Part shown: one piece after another, positions 31,479 to 38,955 of the stretch | Position numbering within the stretch: the first letter of the stretch is position 1 | Layout of the letters: every line of letters begins with the position of its first letter | DNA from: Arsenicicoccus dermatophilus | GTDB taxonomy: Bacteria > Actinomycetota > Actinomycetes > Actinomycetales > Dermatophilaceae | Direction of reading: 5' to 3' | DNA: 64,000 bases | Assembly (NCBI RefSeq): GCF_022568795.1 | Contig: NZ_JAKZHU010000001.1 | Location: 2,232,001-2,296,000 of the forward strand | Notes under the pieces: model-generated | What the model saw: only the letters and a program-made list of their open reading frames with translations | Told to the model about the DNA's origin: nothing | Databases searched by the model: none | Translations under genes and position numbers: made by a program

Positions 31479-31882
31479 GACTCTCCCTGGGAGGGTTGCT
31501 CACCCGCGTCGTCGGGTGGCGGGCGAGGACCGGGTCTCGGGGCGAGTCCGGTCGGGGTGACCATGCCCGGCGCGCCCCTGCGCGCGTCGGACCTGGTCGC
31601 CGCCGCCCCTCAGCGTGCGGCACGATGGCGCCCCACGGCCCATCCTGCGGTGACCGTCGGGTAACCGCCAGGCGACATCTTCGCGACGCCGCCACCCTGG
31701 GTGAAGCGCTCTGCGATGACGTGTGACGCATCGTCACGTAGGCGCCCTGTCCGAGCGGAGTTGACCGGACATAACGCCCACCTTCGTCGGCGGCCACGAG
31801 CAGGCCGTTCGCCGCGCCATACCGTCGTGCCAGACGTCGCACCGGACACCCTGTCCGAGGCCAGGACCATGAAGGAGGCATC
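31479..31882. other. Divergent intergenic region (404 bp)
   Basis: Nothing coding is convincing here. A Shine-Dalgarno AGGGAGAG lies just before the nucleotidase start and AAGGAGG just before the 31883 start. An inverted repeat GTGACG-cat-CGTCAC (31723-31737) could be an operator. Confidence 0.5.
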
Positions 31883-32812
31883 ATGTCGGGCACCCCCCTC
31901 AGCGACCGCGACCGTCGCCGCTCGACCAGCCACCCCGAGCACCTGGCGGAGATCGGGTGGATGCGCGAGCACCACCGGCCGGCCGCCTGGATCGACGCTG
32001 CTCTCGACGAGGACCTGGCGCGCCACGGCGAGGTCGGCGCAGCCCTGTGCCACGTCATCGGCGCACACCTCGAGCCGGAGCCGGAGAGCCCGCTCGGCGA
32101 GTTCGTCGTCTACGACATCCTGCGCCCCGCAGCCGTGCTCGCCCAGCTCGACGAGATCGAGCGCCAGCTGTCCGTGCGGGTCCGCGGCGGTGACCTGCCC
32201 GAGCCGCCCACCCGCCGCAGCGCCTGGCTGGAGGCGCTGCGCGGCTTCTGCGAGCAGGCCGACGCCCTCGGCTCCGCGGGCCGCGAGCGCGACGCGGAGC
32301 CCCGGCCGATGCTCTACGTCGCCCGCGCCACCTGCCGGGTCGGCGCCTGGATCGACATGACCCGCCCCGAGCGCACCGTCGAGGAGGCGCTCGCCGCACT
32401 GCCCGGCGATCCCACCGACACCGACTGGACCGTCCAGGGACGACTCGGGTTCTACGGCGTCTATCCCCTCGCCCAGCCCGAGCTGTGGACCATGCACGCG
32501 CTCGGCCAGGGCATCGACCGCCACGGCGAGGCCTATGCGGCGTATGCCGAGTACACCTTCCAGCAGGGCATGAGCGAGCACGACTTCGAGGCGCGCTACC
32601 GCGGGCACGTCCGGCTGCTCGAGGAGTTCGTGCACGCCCAGGCCGCCGAGCGCGGGTGGCTCGCGGCGATCGCCCGCCTCAACGCCGTCGAGGGGCTCGC
32701 GGGCGCCGTCCAGCTGGACCTGGACCTGCTGACGCGCCACGTGTTCTCGACCGGGTACTCCTACGAGCCCGGACGGGCCGGCTTCCACATCTTCGGGCCG
32801 CCGACGCTCTGA
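31883..32812 (+). CDS. Hypothetical protein
   Basis: 309 residues from ATG 31883 behind a perfect AAGGAGG. No domain is recognised. It is soluble and Glu/Ala-rich, with tryptophans and WIDAALDEDLARHGEVGAAL-type helices. It is not similar to the phage genes that follow. Host-type codon use (TATGCC/TATGCG for Tyr-Ala near 32,530) suggests it is a resident gene. It is the last intact host gene before attL. Confidence 0.7.
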   Translation: MSGTPLSDRDRRRSTSHPEHLAEIGWMREHHRPAAWIDAALDEDLARHGEVGAALCHVIGAHLEPEPESPLGEFVVYDILRPAAVLAQLDEIERQLSVRVRGGDLPEPPTRRSAWLEALRGFCEQADALGSAGRERDAEPRPMLYVARATCRVGAWIDMTRPERTVEEALAALPGDPTDTDWTVQGRLGFYGVYPLAQPELWTMHALGQGIDRHGEAYAAYAEYTFQQGMSEHDFEARYRGHVRLLEEFVHAQAAERGWLAAIARLNAVEGLAGAVQLDLDLLTRHVFSTGYSYEPGRAGFHIFGPPTL

Positions 32813-32822
32813 CCCGGCGGGC

Positions 32823-32915
32823 CGAGCGTCGGGCGCGGCGCCGCTGCACCGGGGCGAGCCGGGATCCTCGCGCACGCTGGACCGGGACGACGACGGCGTG
32901 GCCTGCGAGAAGTGA
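32823..32915 (+). pseudogene. C-terminal remnant of an excalibur calcium-binding domain
   Basis: A plus-strand frame ending TGA 32913-32915 reads SGAAPLHRGEPG then LDRDDDGVACEK. The DxDxDG...CE ending and the preceding ARAAGAAPLHRGEPG-like part are hallmarks of the excalibur domain. The first half, with its conserved Cys, and any start codon are missing. The stop of the previous gene sits 10 bp upstream in another frame. It is a broken fragment. Confidence 0.7.
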
Positions 32916-32919
32916 GCCG

Positions 32920-32968
32920 ACATGTCGAGGTCCCCTGACCCGCGGCAGGTCAGGGGACCTCGACATGT
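32920..32968. terminator. Terminator of the host tRNA-Arg gene
   Basis: Perfect 21-bp arms (32920-32940 and 32948-32968; ACATGTCGAGG.../...CCTCGACATGT) with a 7-nt loop. It begins only 3 bp beyond the tRNA 3' end on the minus strand, as a tRNA terminator should. Confidence 0.85.
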
Positions 32969-32971
32969 GCG

Positions 32972-33020
32972 CGCCCCCAGCAGGACTCGAACCTGCAACC
33001 GTCGGATTAGAAGACCGACG
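32972..33020 (-). other. attL: 3' half of tRNA-Arg(TCT) next to integrase
   Basis: Read on the minus strand, the segment gives an anticodon arm with loop CTTCTAA (anticodon TCT at 33011-33009), a 5-nt variable loop, a perfect T-arm GCAGG-TTCGAGT-CCTGC, the acceptor strand TGGGGGC and discriminator G. CCA is not encoded. The D-arm and 5' acceptor strand expected near 33,044 are absent and replaced by phage sequence. This is what integration into a tRNA 3' end leaves on the side away from the tRNA promoter. The intact tRNA should be at attR. Confidence 0.85.
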
Positions 33021-33063
33021 GTCTACAGGGCGTAGCGCACCACAGGACGCCATGGGATGCTTT

Positions 33064-33093
33064 ACCACGACGAACCACAACGAACCACAACGA
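33064..33093. repeat. Tandem 10-bp repeats upstream of integrase
   Basis: Three copies of ACCACAACGA (the first with G at position 6) lie head to tail between attL and the integrase start, followed by two CGACTGACC direct repeats. They fit arm-type integrase binding sites (inference). Confidence 0.55.
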
Positions 33094-33140
33094 GCGGCGC
33101 GACTGACCGATCGACTGACCGCCGCACGGACGGAGCACCC

Positions 33141-34352
33141 ATGGCACGGACCCCAGGATCGGGCAGCATCTACCAACGCTCCAGCGACGGCCGCTGGGTC
33201 GCCCAGATCGAGAACGGCTACACCACCAACGGCCGCCGCCGCTACCGAACCAAGATGGCCGCCACCAAGACCGAGGCCAACGCACTGCTGCGCCAGCTGC
33301 AGCGCGAGCAGCACCAGGGCATCACCGAGACAAGCCGGACCACCGTCAAGACATGGACCGACGAGTGGCTCCCCCGCCACGCCGAGCACGCCCGCCCCCG
33401 CGTCTACGCCACCGACGCCTCCCGCGTCAACCGGTACATCCTGCCCACCATCGGCCGACGCCGACTGACCGACCTGACCCCCGCCGACATACGATCCGTA
33501 GCCTCAGCCGTCACGGCCGCAGGTCAGTCCTCGACGACAGCGCACCACGTCCACGGCCTCCTCATCCGCATCCTCAAGGACGCCGACATCGAAGGACACC
33601 CCGTACCCGGCCGGCTCTTCCGCATCCCCCGCCCCTCCACCGCACCCAGCGACCGCGAGGCCCTGACCATCCCCCAGGCCGCCGCCGTCCTCGACGCCGC
33701 CCACCGCACCCCCCACGCCGCCCGCTGGGTCGCCGCCCTCCTCCAGGGCCTCCGCCAGGGAGAGGCCCTCGGCCTCACCTGGGACGCCGTCGACCTCGAC
33801 CGCGGCACCATCGAGATCGCCTGGCAGCTCCAAGAGCTGCCCCTGCTCGAGAAGGGCAACCCTGCCGCTGGTTACCGGCTGCCGCCCGGCGTGCATGTCC
33901 GGGCCCTGCACGGCGGCTACCACCTCGTGCCGCCGAAGACGAAGTCCGGGTACCGGATCGTTCCGCTCGTCCCTTGGATGCACGCTGCTCTCACCCAGTG
34001 GCGCGAGCAGGCGCCACCCAACCCGTGGGGCCTGGTATGGACCGGCAGCGATCCCCGCTACGACGGCGGGCGCATCATCCCCACCAGCGCAGACGCCGAC
34101 CGCCGTGAGTGGGCACGCCTCCAGGACGCCGCCGGTGTGCGCCACCCCACCGGCCGCCGCTACACCCTCCACGAGGCCCGACACACCACCGCCACCATGC
34201 TCCTCGAGCTCGGCGTCGACCCGAAGGTCGTCATCACGATCATGGGGCACTCGTCGATTCTGTCCACCGACGCCTACCGGCACGTCTCGACGACGATGGC
34301 GCGCAAGGCTCTTGACCAGGTCGCGGAGAGGCTGGGCTTGCCGCCTGCGTGA
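33141..34352 (+). CDS. int: Tyrosine recombinase integrase
   Basis: 403 residues from ATG 33141 (MARTPGSGSIYQRSSDGRW, GGAG upstream). The frame is open from 33057 but the MAR start fits the family. The N-terminal AP2-like arm-binding segment (residues 1-60) is followed by a SAM-like core-binding domain and the catalytic domain: Arg in LLQGLRQGEALGLTWDAV, HEARHTTATMLLELGVDP (H-x-x-R), MGHSS, and nucleophile Tyr in STDAYRHV. It integrates and excises the prophage at tRNA-Arg. Confidence 0.95.
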   Translation: MARTPGSGSIYQRSSDGRWVAQIENGYTTNGRRRYRTKMAATKTEANALLRQLQREQHQGITETSRTTVKTWTDEWLPRHAEHARPRVYATDASRVNRYILPTIGRRRLTDLTPADIRSVASAVTAAGQSSTTAHHVHGLLIRILKDADIEGHPVPGRLFRIPRPSTAPSDREALTIPQAAAVLDAAHRTPHAARWVAALLQGLRQGEALGLTWDAVDLDRGTIEIAWQLQELPLLEKGNPAAGYRLPPGVHVRALHGGYHLVPPKTKSGYRIVPLVPWMHAALTQWREQAPPNPWGLVWTGSDPRYDGGRIIPTSADADRREWARLQDAAGVRHPTGRRYTLHEARHTTATMLLELGVDPKVVITIMGHSSILSTDAYRHVSTTMARKALDQVAERLGLPPA

Positions 34353-34360
34353 CCGTACGG

Positions 34361-34394
34361 CGAGGGGCCCGCACCAGCTGGTGCGGGCCCCTCG
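34361..34394. terminator. Bidirectional terminator between int and the leftward unit
   Basis: A 34-bp perfect palindrome with core CCGCACCAGCTGGTGCGG is followed by TTGCTGTTT. It separates the int stop from the stop of the convergent small membrane gene. Confidence 0.8.
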
Positions 34395-34405
34395 TTGCTG
34401 TTTCC

Positions 34406-34573
34406 CTACCCTCTTGCCTCTCGGCCCTCGTCGTAGCCCGCACGCCACACTGCGCGGAGCTTGCGTCGCTGGCTGGAGACGGTGATGGCTAGGCCTGCGG
34501 CGATGACCGCCTCTGCCATGAGCCCTACCGTGAGGTACCACTCCCTGCTGAATGCCACGGTCTTCCTCCTCAT
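34406..34573 (-). CDS. Small single-helix membrane protein in the lysogeny unit
   Basis: 55 residues from ATG 34573. A central helix (about residues 12-32: WYLTVGLMAEAVIAAGLAIT) is flanked by basic residues. It follows the repressor in the same direction, 46 bp downstream. Genes in this place are often expressed in the lysogen and may block superinfection, but no homology is recognised. Confidence 0.55.
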   Translation of the reverse strand: MRRKTVAFSREWYLTVGLMAEAVIAAGLAITVSSQRRKLRAVWRAGYDEGREARG

Positions 34574-34619
34574 GGGGTGCAGCCACCCAACCACAGGATG
34601 AGACGGTTGGCCCGGTATG

Positions 34620-35036
34620 TCACCCGGTAGGGGCAATCCTCCGGCGGAGAAGGTCGGCGAGGACAGCTGCTCGGTCGGCTCCGCTGCCGGGGCCGTCAAG
34701 CACGGCGCGTACCCGGTCGTCGGCCTCGACGATGTCGATGACATCGGCCGCGGATACGGCCCAGGAGCCCTCGATCTCGCCTGGCTGGACGTAGCCGCAG
34801 TCAAGAAGTGCGGCGTTCAGGACGCGCAGATAGGGGTAGCCGCAGATCCGGGCGATGCCGCGCATCGTCTCGACGGTCGGGAGGTCCGACATCGTCTTCC
34901 ACCGGGCGGGGGCAGAGCGTGCGAGGCCGAGGCGCCGGGCGATCTGCGCGTCGGGCACCGGCCAGTCCTGGGCGTCCTTGTAGGCCTGGACCAGGTCCCA
35001 TAGAGCTCCCACGCGACGTCCTCCTTCTGTGGTCAT
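34620..35036 (-). CDS. Putative phage immunity repressor (HTH)
   Basis: 138 residues from ATG 35036. Residues 30-75 form an HTH-like region (PDAQIARRLGLARSAPARWK then LPTVETMRGIARICGYP). The remainder is helical and acidic. Leftward orientation, the position after integrase, and divergence from a rightward XRE gene across a repeat-rich region identify the lysogeny repressor. Little space lies between a possible promoter and the ATG, so the message may be leaderless. The call rests on context and HTH shape. Confidence 0.75.
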   Translation of the reverse strand: MTTEGGRRVGALWDLVQAYKDAQDWPVPDAQIARRLGLARSAPARWKTMSDLPTVETMRGIARICGYPYLRVLNAALLDCGYVQPGEIEGSWAVSAADVIDIVEADDRVRAVLDGPGSGADRAAVLADLLRRRIAPTG

Positions 35037-35079
35037 ACCAAGATACTCGTCAGTAGCGTCGCCTCACACAAGCCGCGGC

Positions 35080-35245
35080 GTACACCAGAACTGATGCATG
35101 CGGCACCCTCTGGCGTACACCACGCTACGTGCTCAGCGCCTCCATATCTAGCGTCTGACCAGGTAAAAGCCACTCCAGCCACAGCGCACGCCTTGCCGCG
35201 ACGTACACCATTGGGCTACTTTCTGACCCTAACCGCTGTACACCA
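35080..35245. promoter_or_regulatory. Operator array of the lysogeny switch: four GTACACCA repeats
   Basis: GTACACCA occurs four times in the same orientation at 35080-35087, 35115-35122, 35203-35210 and 35238-35245, arranged in two pairs with 35-bp spacing. The last copy overlaps a plausible -35 (TGTACA, 35237-35242), with -10 TACAGT (35261-35266) 18 bp on, serving the rightward early genes. The array lies between the divergent repressor and XRE genes. Confidence 0.75.
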
Positions 35246-35309
35246 CGACCCGGAAAGGGCTACAGTGATCACACGACCCCGCAAAGTCACCAAGCAGAGA
35301 GAGGTCTGG

Positions 35310-35567
35310 ATGCAACTCCGCGACCACCGGATGCTCCGCGAAGCCATCACCGCACGTGGGCTCACGCAGCGCGGCATCGCCCGAGCCGTCGGCCACGCCA
35401 GCCCCAGCCACATCAACGCCCTCGCCACCGGGAAGAAGACCAGCACCAGCCCCCAGACGGCGCTCCTCATCGAGAGGTGGCTCGGCGTCCCCGCCGGCTC
35501 CCTCTTCGAGCCACGAACGTCCCTTGATGAGCAACGCAAAGTCCACTGCACCGAGACGGCAGCCTGA
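35310..35567 (+). CDS. XRE-family HTH protein (Cro-like)
   Basis: 85 residues from ATG 35310, with GAGAGAGG six bases upstream. HTH: EAITARGLTQRGIARAVGHA then SPSHINALATGKKTS. The frame is open upstream, but only this start has a ribosome site. It is the first rightward gene across the operator array, the position of a Cro-type regulator. The HTH assignment is firm and the Cro role inferred. Confidence 0.8.
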   Translation: MQLRDHRMLREAITARGLTQRGIARAVGHASPSHINALATGKKTSTSPQTALLIERWLGVPAGSLFEPRTSLDEQRKVHCTETAA

Positions 35568-35569
35568 CC

Positions 35570-35788
35570 ATGCCTACCCAGATGCCCACAGACGCAACGG
35601 AACTCATCGCTGTCACCCGCCCCAAGGCCGCCGAGCTCACCGGCCTGCCCGAGAGCACCATCCACGCCGCCATCCACTCCGACGGCCGCACCACCCCACG
35701 CCTACGAGCCCGCCGCATCGGCCGTCGCATCGTCATCCCCATCACCGACCTGCGCGACTGGATCGCCCAGCTCGACGAGGTCGCCTGA
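35570..35788 (+). CDS. xis: Excisionase/MerR-like helix-turn-helix protein
   Basis: 72 residues. A winged-helix excisionase-type fold is suggested by VTRPKAAELTGLPESTIHAA and the typical basic turn RARRIGRRIVIPITDLRDWI. It lies 2 bp behind the XRE gene. It is likely a DNA-bending excisionase or small regulator. Confidence 0.75.
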   Translation: MPTQMPTDATELIAVTRPKAAELTGLPESTIHAAIHSDGRTTPRLRARRIGRRIVIPITDLRDWIAQLDEVA

Positions 35789-35880
35789 CCCCCTCCGCAA
35801 CACGCCGCAGGGCCGGCCCGAAGGAACCCCGCCAGGAGAACCGAAGCCGGACCGGCCCCACTCACCGAGGAGTATCCCAC

Positions 35881-36375
35881 ATGCACCGCACGAACGACCT
35901 GTACAGCGTCGACACGACCACCGACGGGACGACCTGGGCCGCCGAGCTCACTCCCTCCCACGACCACACCGCGCGCCTTCTCCTGAGCCTCGCCGTGGTC
36001 CTGCGCGACGACCGGTGGGCCGGGCTCCGCACGCTCACGGCCACCCGCGAGTGGCCCACCACCAGCGAGATCGCTACCGCCGTCGGCGGTCACGACGTCC
36101 TGCGCTCCATCACGAAGGTCCTCACCGTCACGATCGACGGTGACACCACCGTCGACAACAGCGCCACGGACGGGCTCCCCGCACACCTGCTCTCCCACCG
36201 CTCCCCCGGGGCAACCCGCCCCGCCGCCGAGCCCCGCGACTGCCACTGCGGCGACTACGCCACCCCCGGCAGCGAGCTGTGCGGCACCTGCCTGCGCCGC
36301 GAAGAGGACGCCGCCGACGCGGACCGCGCCGCGATGCGCCGTGACCAGGACCTCACCTACCGGATCGGGGCCTGA
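35881..36375 (+). CDS. Phage protein with C-terminal zinc-binding motif
   Basis: 164 residues from ATG 35881 behind GAGGAG. The C-terminus holds CHCGDYATPGSELCGTC, a four-Cys zinc-finger-like motif, followed by a highly charged tail. The N-terminal 100 residues are not recognised. First of a run of short early genes. Confidence 0.65.
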   Translation: MHRTNDLYSVDTTTDGTTWAAELTPSHDHTARLLLSLAVVLRDDRWAGLRTLTATREWPTTSEIATAVGGHDVLRSITKVLTVTIDGDTTVDNSATDGLPAHLLSHRSPGATRPAAEPRDCHCGDYATPGSELCGTCLRREEDAADADRAAMRRDQDLTYRIGA

Positions 36376-36376
36376 C

Positions 36377-36529
36377 ATGTGGGACTACGACACCACCCCG
36401 GCGCCGGCCTGGGCCACCGCGACCCTCGACACCCACGGCGAGCACGACGACCTCGATCTCTTCGACGACTACGACCGAGCCGCCGACCACGCCTACCCGT
36501 CCGAGATCACCCAGGGGGCGACGGCATGA
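36377..36529 (+). CDS. Small acidic phage protein
   Basis: 50 residues (MWDYDTTPAPAWATAT...), very rich in Asp/Glu, so it may mimic DNA or bind a basic partner (inference). It starts 1 bp after the previous stop and overlaps the next gene by ATGA, so coupling supports it. Confidence 0.6.
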   Translation: MWDYDTTPAPAWATATLDTHGEHDDLDLFDDYDRAADHAYPSEITQGATA

Positions 36530-36930
36530 GCATCCCCGAGATCAGCGACCAGACCTGGGCCGTGTTCTGGATGACCCTGTCCCTGGCCGTCCTCGCCTGG
36601 TGGTACCTCATCCACCACGGAGGCAACTGGGAGCACGACGAAGACCCCGTCCAGGAGCCCATCGGCCGATCCCCGTCCCGGATCTACCCCGGCGCCACCC
36701 CCGAGCAGCGCATCGCCGCTCGCCTGCACGTCCACCCCGACGAGCCAGTCCAACTGCACTGCCCCTACGACGGCACCACGATGCTCGTCCCAGCCCGCAG
36801 CATCCACACCTACTGCTGCCCCACCTGCGTCGCCAAGCACGACCAGGCCAAGGCCGCCACTCGCGCCCGCCGCCGGGTCCCCGCAGAGATCGCCCACCTC
36901 GACTGGACCCCCACGGACGGTGCCGCATGA
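36526..36930 (+). CDS. Membrane-anchored zinc-ribbon phage protein
   Basis: 134 residues. One membrane helix (about residues 9-29: TWAVFWMTLSLAVLAWWYL), then a zinc ribbon with CPYDGTTMLVP and YCCPTC (residues 84-105), and a basic end. Unknown role. Overlaps both neighbours by 4 bp. Confidence 0.65.
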   Translation: MSIPEISDQTWAVFWMTLSLAVLAWWYLIHHGGNWEHDEDPVQEPIGRSPSRIYPGATPEQRIAARLHVHPDEPVQLHCPYDGTTMLVPARSIHTYCCPTCVAKHDQAKAATRARRRVPAEIAHLDWTPTDGAA

Positions 36931-37802
36931 GCACCGTGCAGAAAGTCACCGGCCATGACCCAGGAAGCCCCGAGTGGGCCCGGAAGATGAGCGGCTCGAA
37001 GATCGCCGCCGCCCTCGGAATCTCCCCCTGGACCAGCCCATTCCACGCCTGGCACCTCCTCGCCGGCACCATCCCCCCCGAACCCGACAACGAGGTGCTC
37101 GAGTTCGGGCGCGACGCCGAGCCGATGATGCGCGCCTGGTTCACCCGCCACACCGGCATCACCGTCGTCGAGTCCGCCACCTACGAGCTCGACGGGTGGC
37201 TCCTCGCCACCCCCGACGGCGAGGCCGACTGCGGAGGGCTCCTGGAGATCAAGACGGCCGGCGAAGAGTGGGAGTGGCGGCACTACCCCAGCGACGACTC
37301 CGACGAGTGGGTACGTGCCCTGCCCCCGCACTACGAGGTGCAGGTCCAGACCCAGCTCGGTGTGACCGGCCGCGATCACGCGCACATCGCGGTGCTGTTC
37401 AAGCAGGGCTGCGCGCGGGAGACCTTCCGCGTCGACGCTGACCCGGACGTGTTCACGTACATCACCGCGGAGGCCCGCGCGTTCCTCGACTCCGTGGACG
37501 CCGGGGTGCAGCCCCCGCTCGACGGCGCCACCAGCACATTCCGGGCGCTGCGGCACCTGCACACGCAGATCACCGACGACGACATCGACGTCGACCCGTG
37601 GCTCGCGTGGTGCATCACCGATGCGAAGACCCGTCACCAGGACGCCGAGGCCGCGCTGCAGCGCGCGAAGAACCTCGCGCTGCACCACCTCGGCGACGCC
37701 CGCCGCCTCACCAGCGACGGCCGCTGGGTCGCCCGACGCCAGCCCTGCCGCGGCGGCGTCTCCCTCTACCTCAACACCCACCCCGCCACCAAGGAGAAGT
37801 GA
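36927..37802 (+). CDS. YqaJ-type phage exonuclease
   Basis: 291 residues. YqaJ/lambda-exo-like nuclease core: GSKIAAALGISPW, FGRDAEPMMRAWF, Asp97 in TPDGEAD, E107-x-K109 in GLLEIKTAG, and QVQTQLGVTG. It chews double-stranded DNA ends to expose 3' single strands for RecT, which follows 5 bp downstream. Together they form the phage's single-strand annealing recombination system. Confidence 0.9.
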   Translation: MSTVQKVTGHDPGSPEWARKMSGSKIAAALGISPWTSPFHAWHLLAGTIPPEPDNEVLEFGRDAEPMMRAWFTRHTGITVVESATYELDGWLLATPDGEADCGGLLEIKTAGEEWEWRHYPSDDSDEWVRALPPHYEVQVQTQLGVTGRDHAHIAVLFKQGCARETFRVDADPDVFTYITAEARAFLDSVDAGVQPPLDGATSTFRALRHLHTQITDDDIDVDPWLAWCITDAKTRHQDAEAALQRAKNLALHHLGDARRLTSDGRWVARRQPCRGGVSLYLNTHPATKEK

Positions 37803-37807
37803 GCCTC

Positions 37808-38713
37808 ATGACCACCATCACCCAGGCCGTCGCCCAGCGCGAGCAGGACCAGCAGGGCCCCGGCGCCCTCATCCAGCGGTACAGCAACGACTTCGCCACG
37901 GTCCTGCCCACCCACATCAAGCCCGAGACGTGGGTGCGCCTCGCCTCCGGTGCGCTCAAGAAGGGCAAGCAGGACCCCCGCACCGGGCGATTCGAGCTGG
38001 AGATCGCCGCGATGAACAACCCCAGCATCTTCCTCGCGAGCCTCTTGGAAGCGGCCCGCCTCGGACTCGCCCCCGGCTCAGCGGAGTACTACCTCACGCC
38101 CCGGAAGGTGAAGGGCCAGCTGGAGATCCTCGGGATCGTCGGCTACCAGGGGTACATCGAGTTGATGTACCGGGCCGGCGCGATCAGCAGCGTCGTCGTC
38201 GAGGTCGTCCGCGACAGCGACCGCTTCACGTTCCGGCCCGGCCGCGACGAGATCCCCCAGCACGACATCGACTGGGACGCCGAGGATCGCGGGAAGCTGC
38301 GGCTCGTGTACGCGTACGCGCGGATGAAGGACGGCGCGTACTCCAAGGTGGTCGTGCTCAACCGGGCCGGGATCGAGCGGATCAAGAGGTCGAGTCAGGG
38401 CGCGCACAGCGAGTACTCCCCGTGGCAGCAGCACGAGGAGGCCATGTGGATGAAGTCGGCGGTCCGGCAGCTGCGGAAGTGGGTGCCCACGTCCGCGGAG
38501 TACATCCGGGAGCAGATGCGCGCGGCCCGTGACGTCGTCCAGGAGAGCACGAACCTGTCGCCGGAGCTGGTGCAGGTCGCGGGAGAGGCCGTGCACCGCA
38601 CCACCGGGGAGATCCTCGACGCCGACGTCGAGGTCGAGCCTGATCTGGAGGAGCCGCCCGCCGGCTACGACGCGTCCGGTGCCGGGTTGCCGGCGTTCGG
38701 TGGGGACGAGTGA
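37808..38713 (+). CDS. recT: RecT single-strand annealing protein
   Basis: 301 residues. RecT-family features: SLLEAARLGLAPGSAEYYL, VGYQGYIELMYRAG, EAMWMKSAVRQLRKWVP. The C-terminus is acidic. It anneals single strands produced by the YqaJ exonuclease upstream during recombination-dependent replication. The stop overlaps a small downstream GTG gene. Confidence 0.95.
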   Translation: MTTITQAVAQREQDQQGPGALIQRYSNDFATVLPTHIKPETWVRLASGALKKGKQDPRTGRFELEIAAMNNPSIFLASLLEAARLGLAPGSAEYYLTPRKVKGQLEILGIVGYQGYIELMYRAGAISSVVVEVVRDSDRFTFRPGRDEIPQHDIDWDAEDRGKLRLVYAYARMKDGAYSKVVVLNRAGIERIKRSSQGAHSEYSPWQQHEEAMWMKSAVRQLRKWVPTSAEYIREQMRAARDVVQESTNLSPELVQVAGEAVHRTTGEILDADVEVEPDLEEPPAGYDASGAGLPAFGGDE

Positions 38714-38880
38714 CCGGACCGCGGTGGCGGTGCTGGGTGAAGGGCTGCCCGCGGTACGGGCAGTGGGCGCCGCTGCGGTGGCCCGACGAGGCCCGATCCC
38801 ACTACCGCACCTACCACTACCGGCGGCCCGGGCGCCAGGACGCCGGCACCACCCCGGGCGAGTACGCCACCCGAGCGTGA
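38710..38880 (+). CDS. Small basic phage protein
   Basis: 56 residues starting at GTG 38710 inside the recT stop. Rich in Arg/Tyr/Trp with CWVKGCP near the N-terminus (two Cys). Too short for most gene callers. Translational coupling to recT and an end just before a terminator support it. Function unknown. Confidence 0.6.
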   Translation: MTGPRWRCWVKGCPRYGQWAPLRWPDEARSHYRTYHYRRPGRQDAGTTPGEYATRA

Positions 38881-38889
38881 CGCTCCTCT

Positions 38890-38917
38890 CCGCCCCACCC
38901 CGCGCCGGGTGGGGCGG
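38890..38917. terminator. Terminator-like hairpin after the recT unit
   Basis: 11-bp arms CCGCCCCACCC/GGGTGGGGCGG around a 6-nt loop, 10 bp beyond the small gene's stop. Confidence 0.6.
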
Positions 38918-38955
38918 GGGAAGCACCACGAACCCCGCCACAGGAGGAACCACCG

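Noticed and set aside
32972-33050. A complete tRNA-Arg gene
   Set aside because: The 5' acceptor strand that should pair with TGGGGGC and a proper D-arm are missing, so only the 3' half is present.
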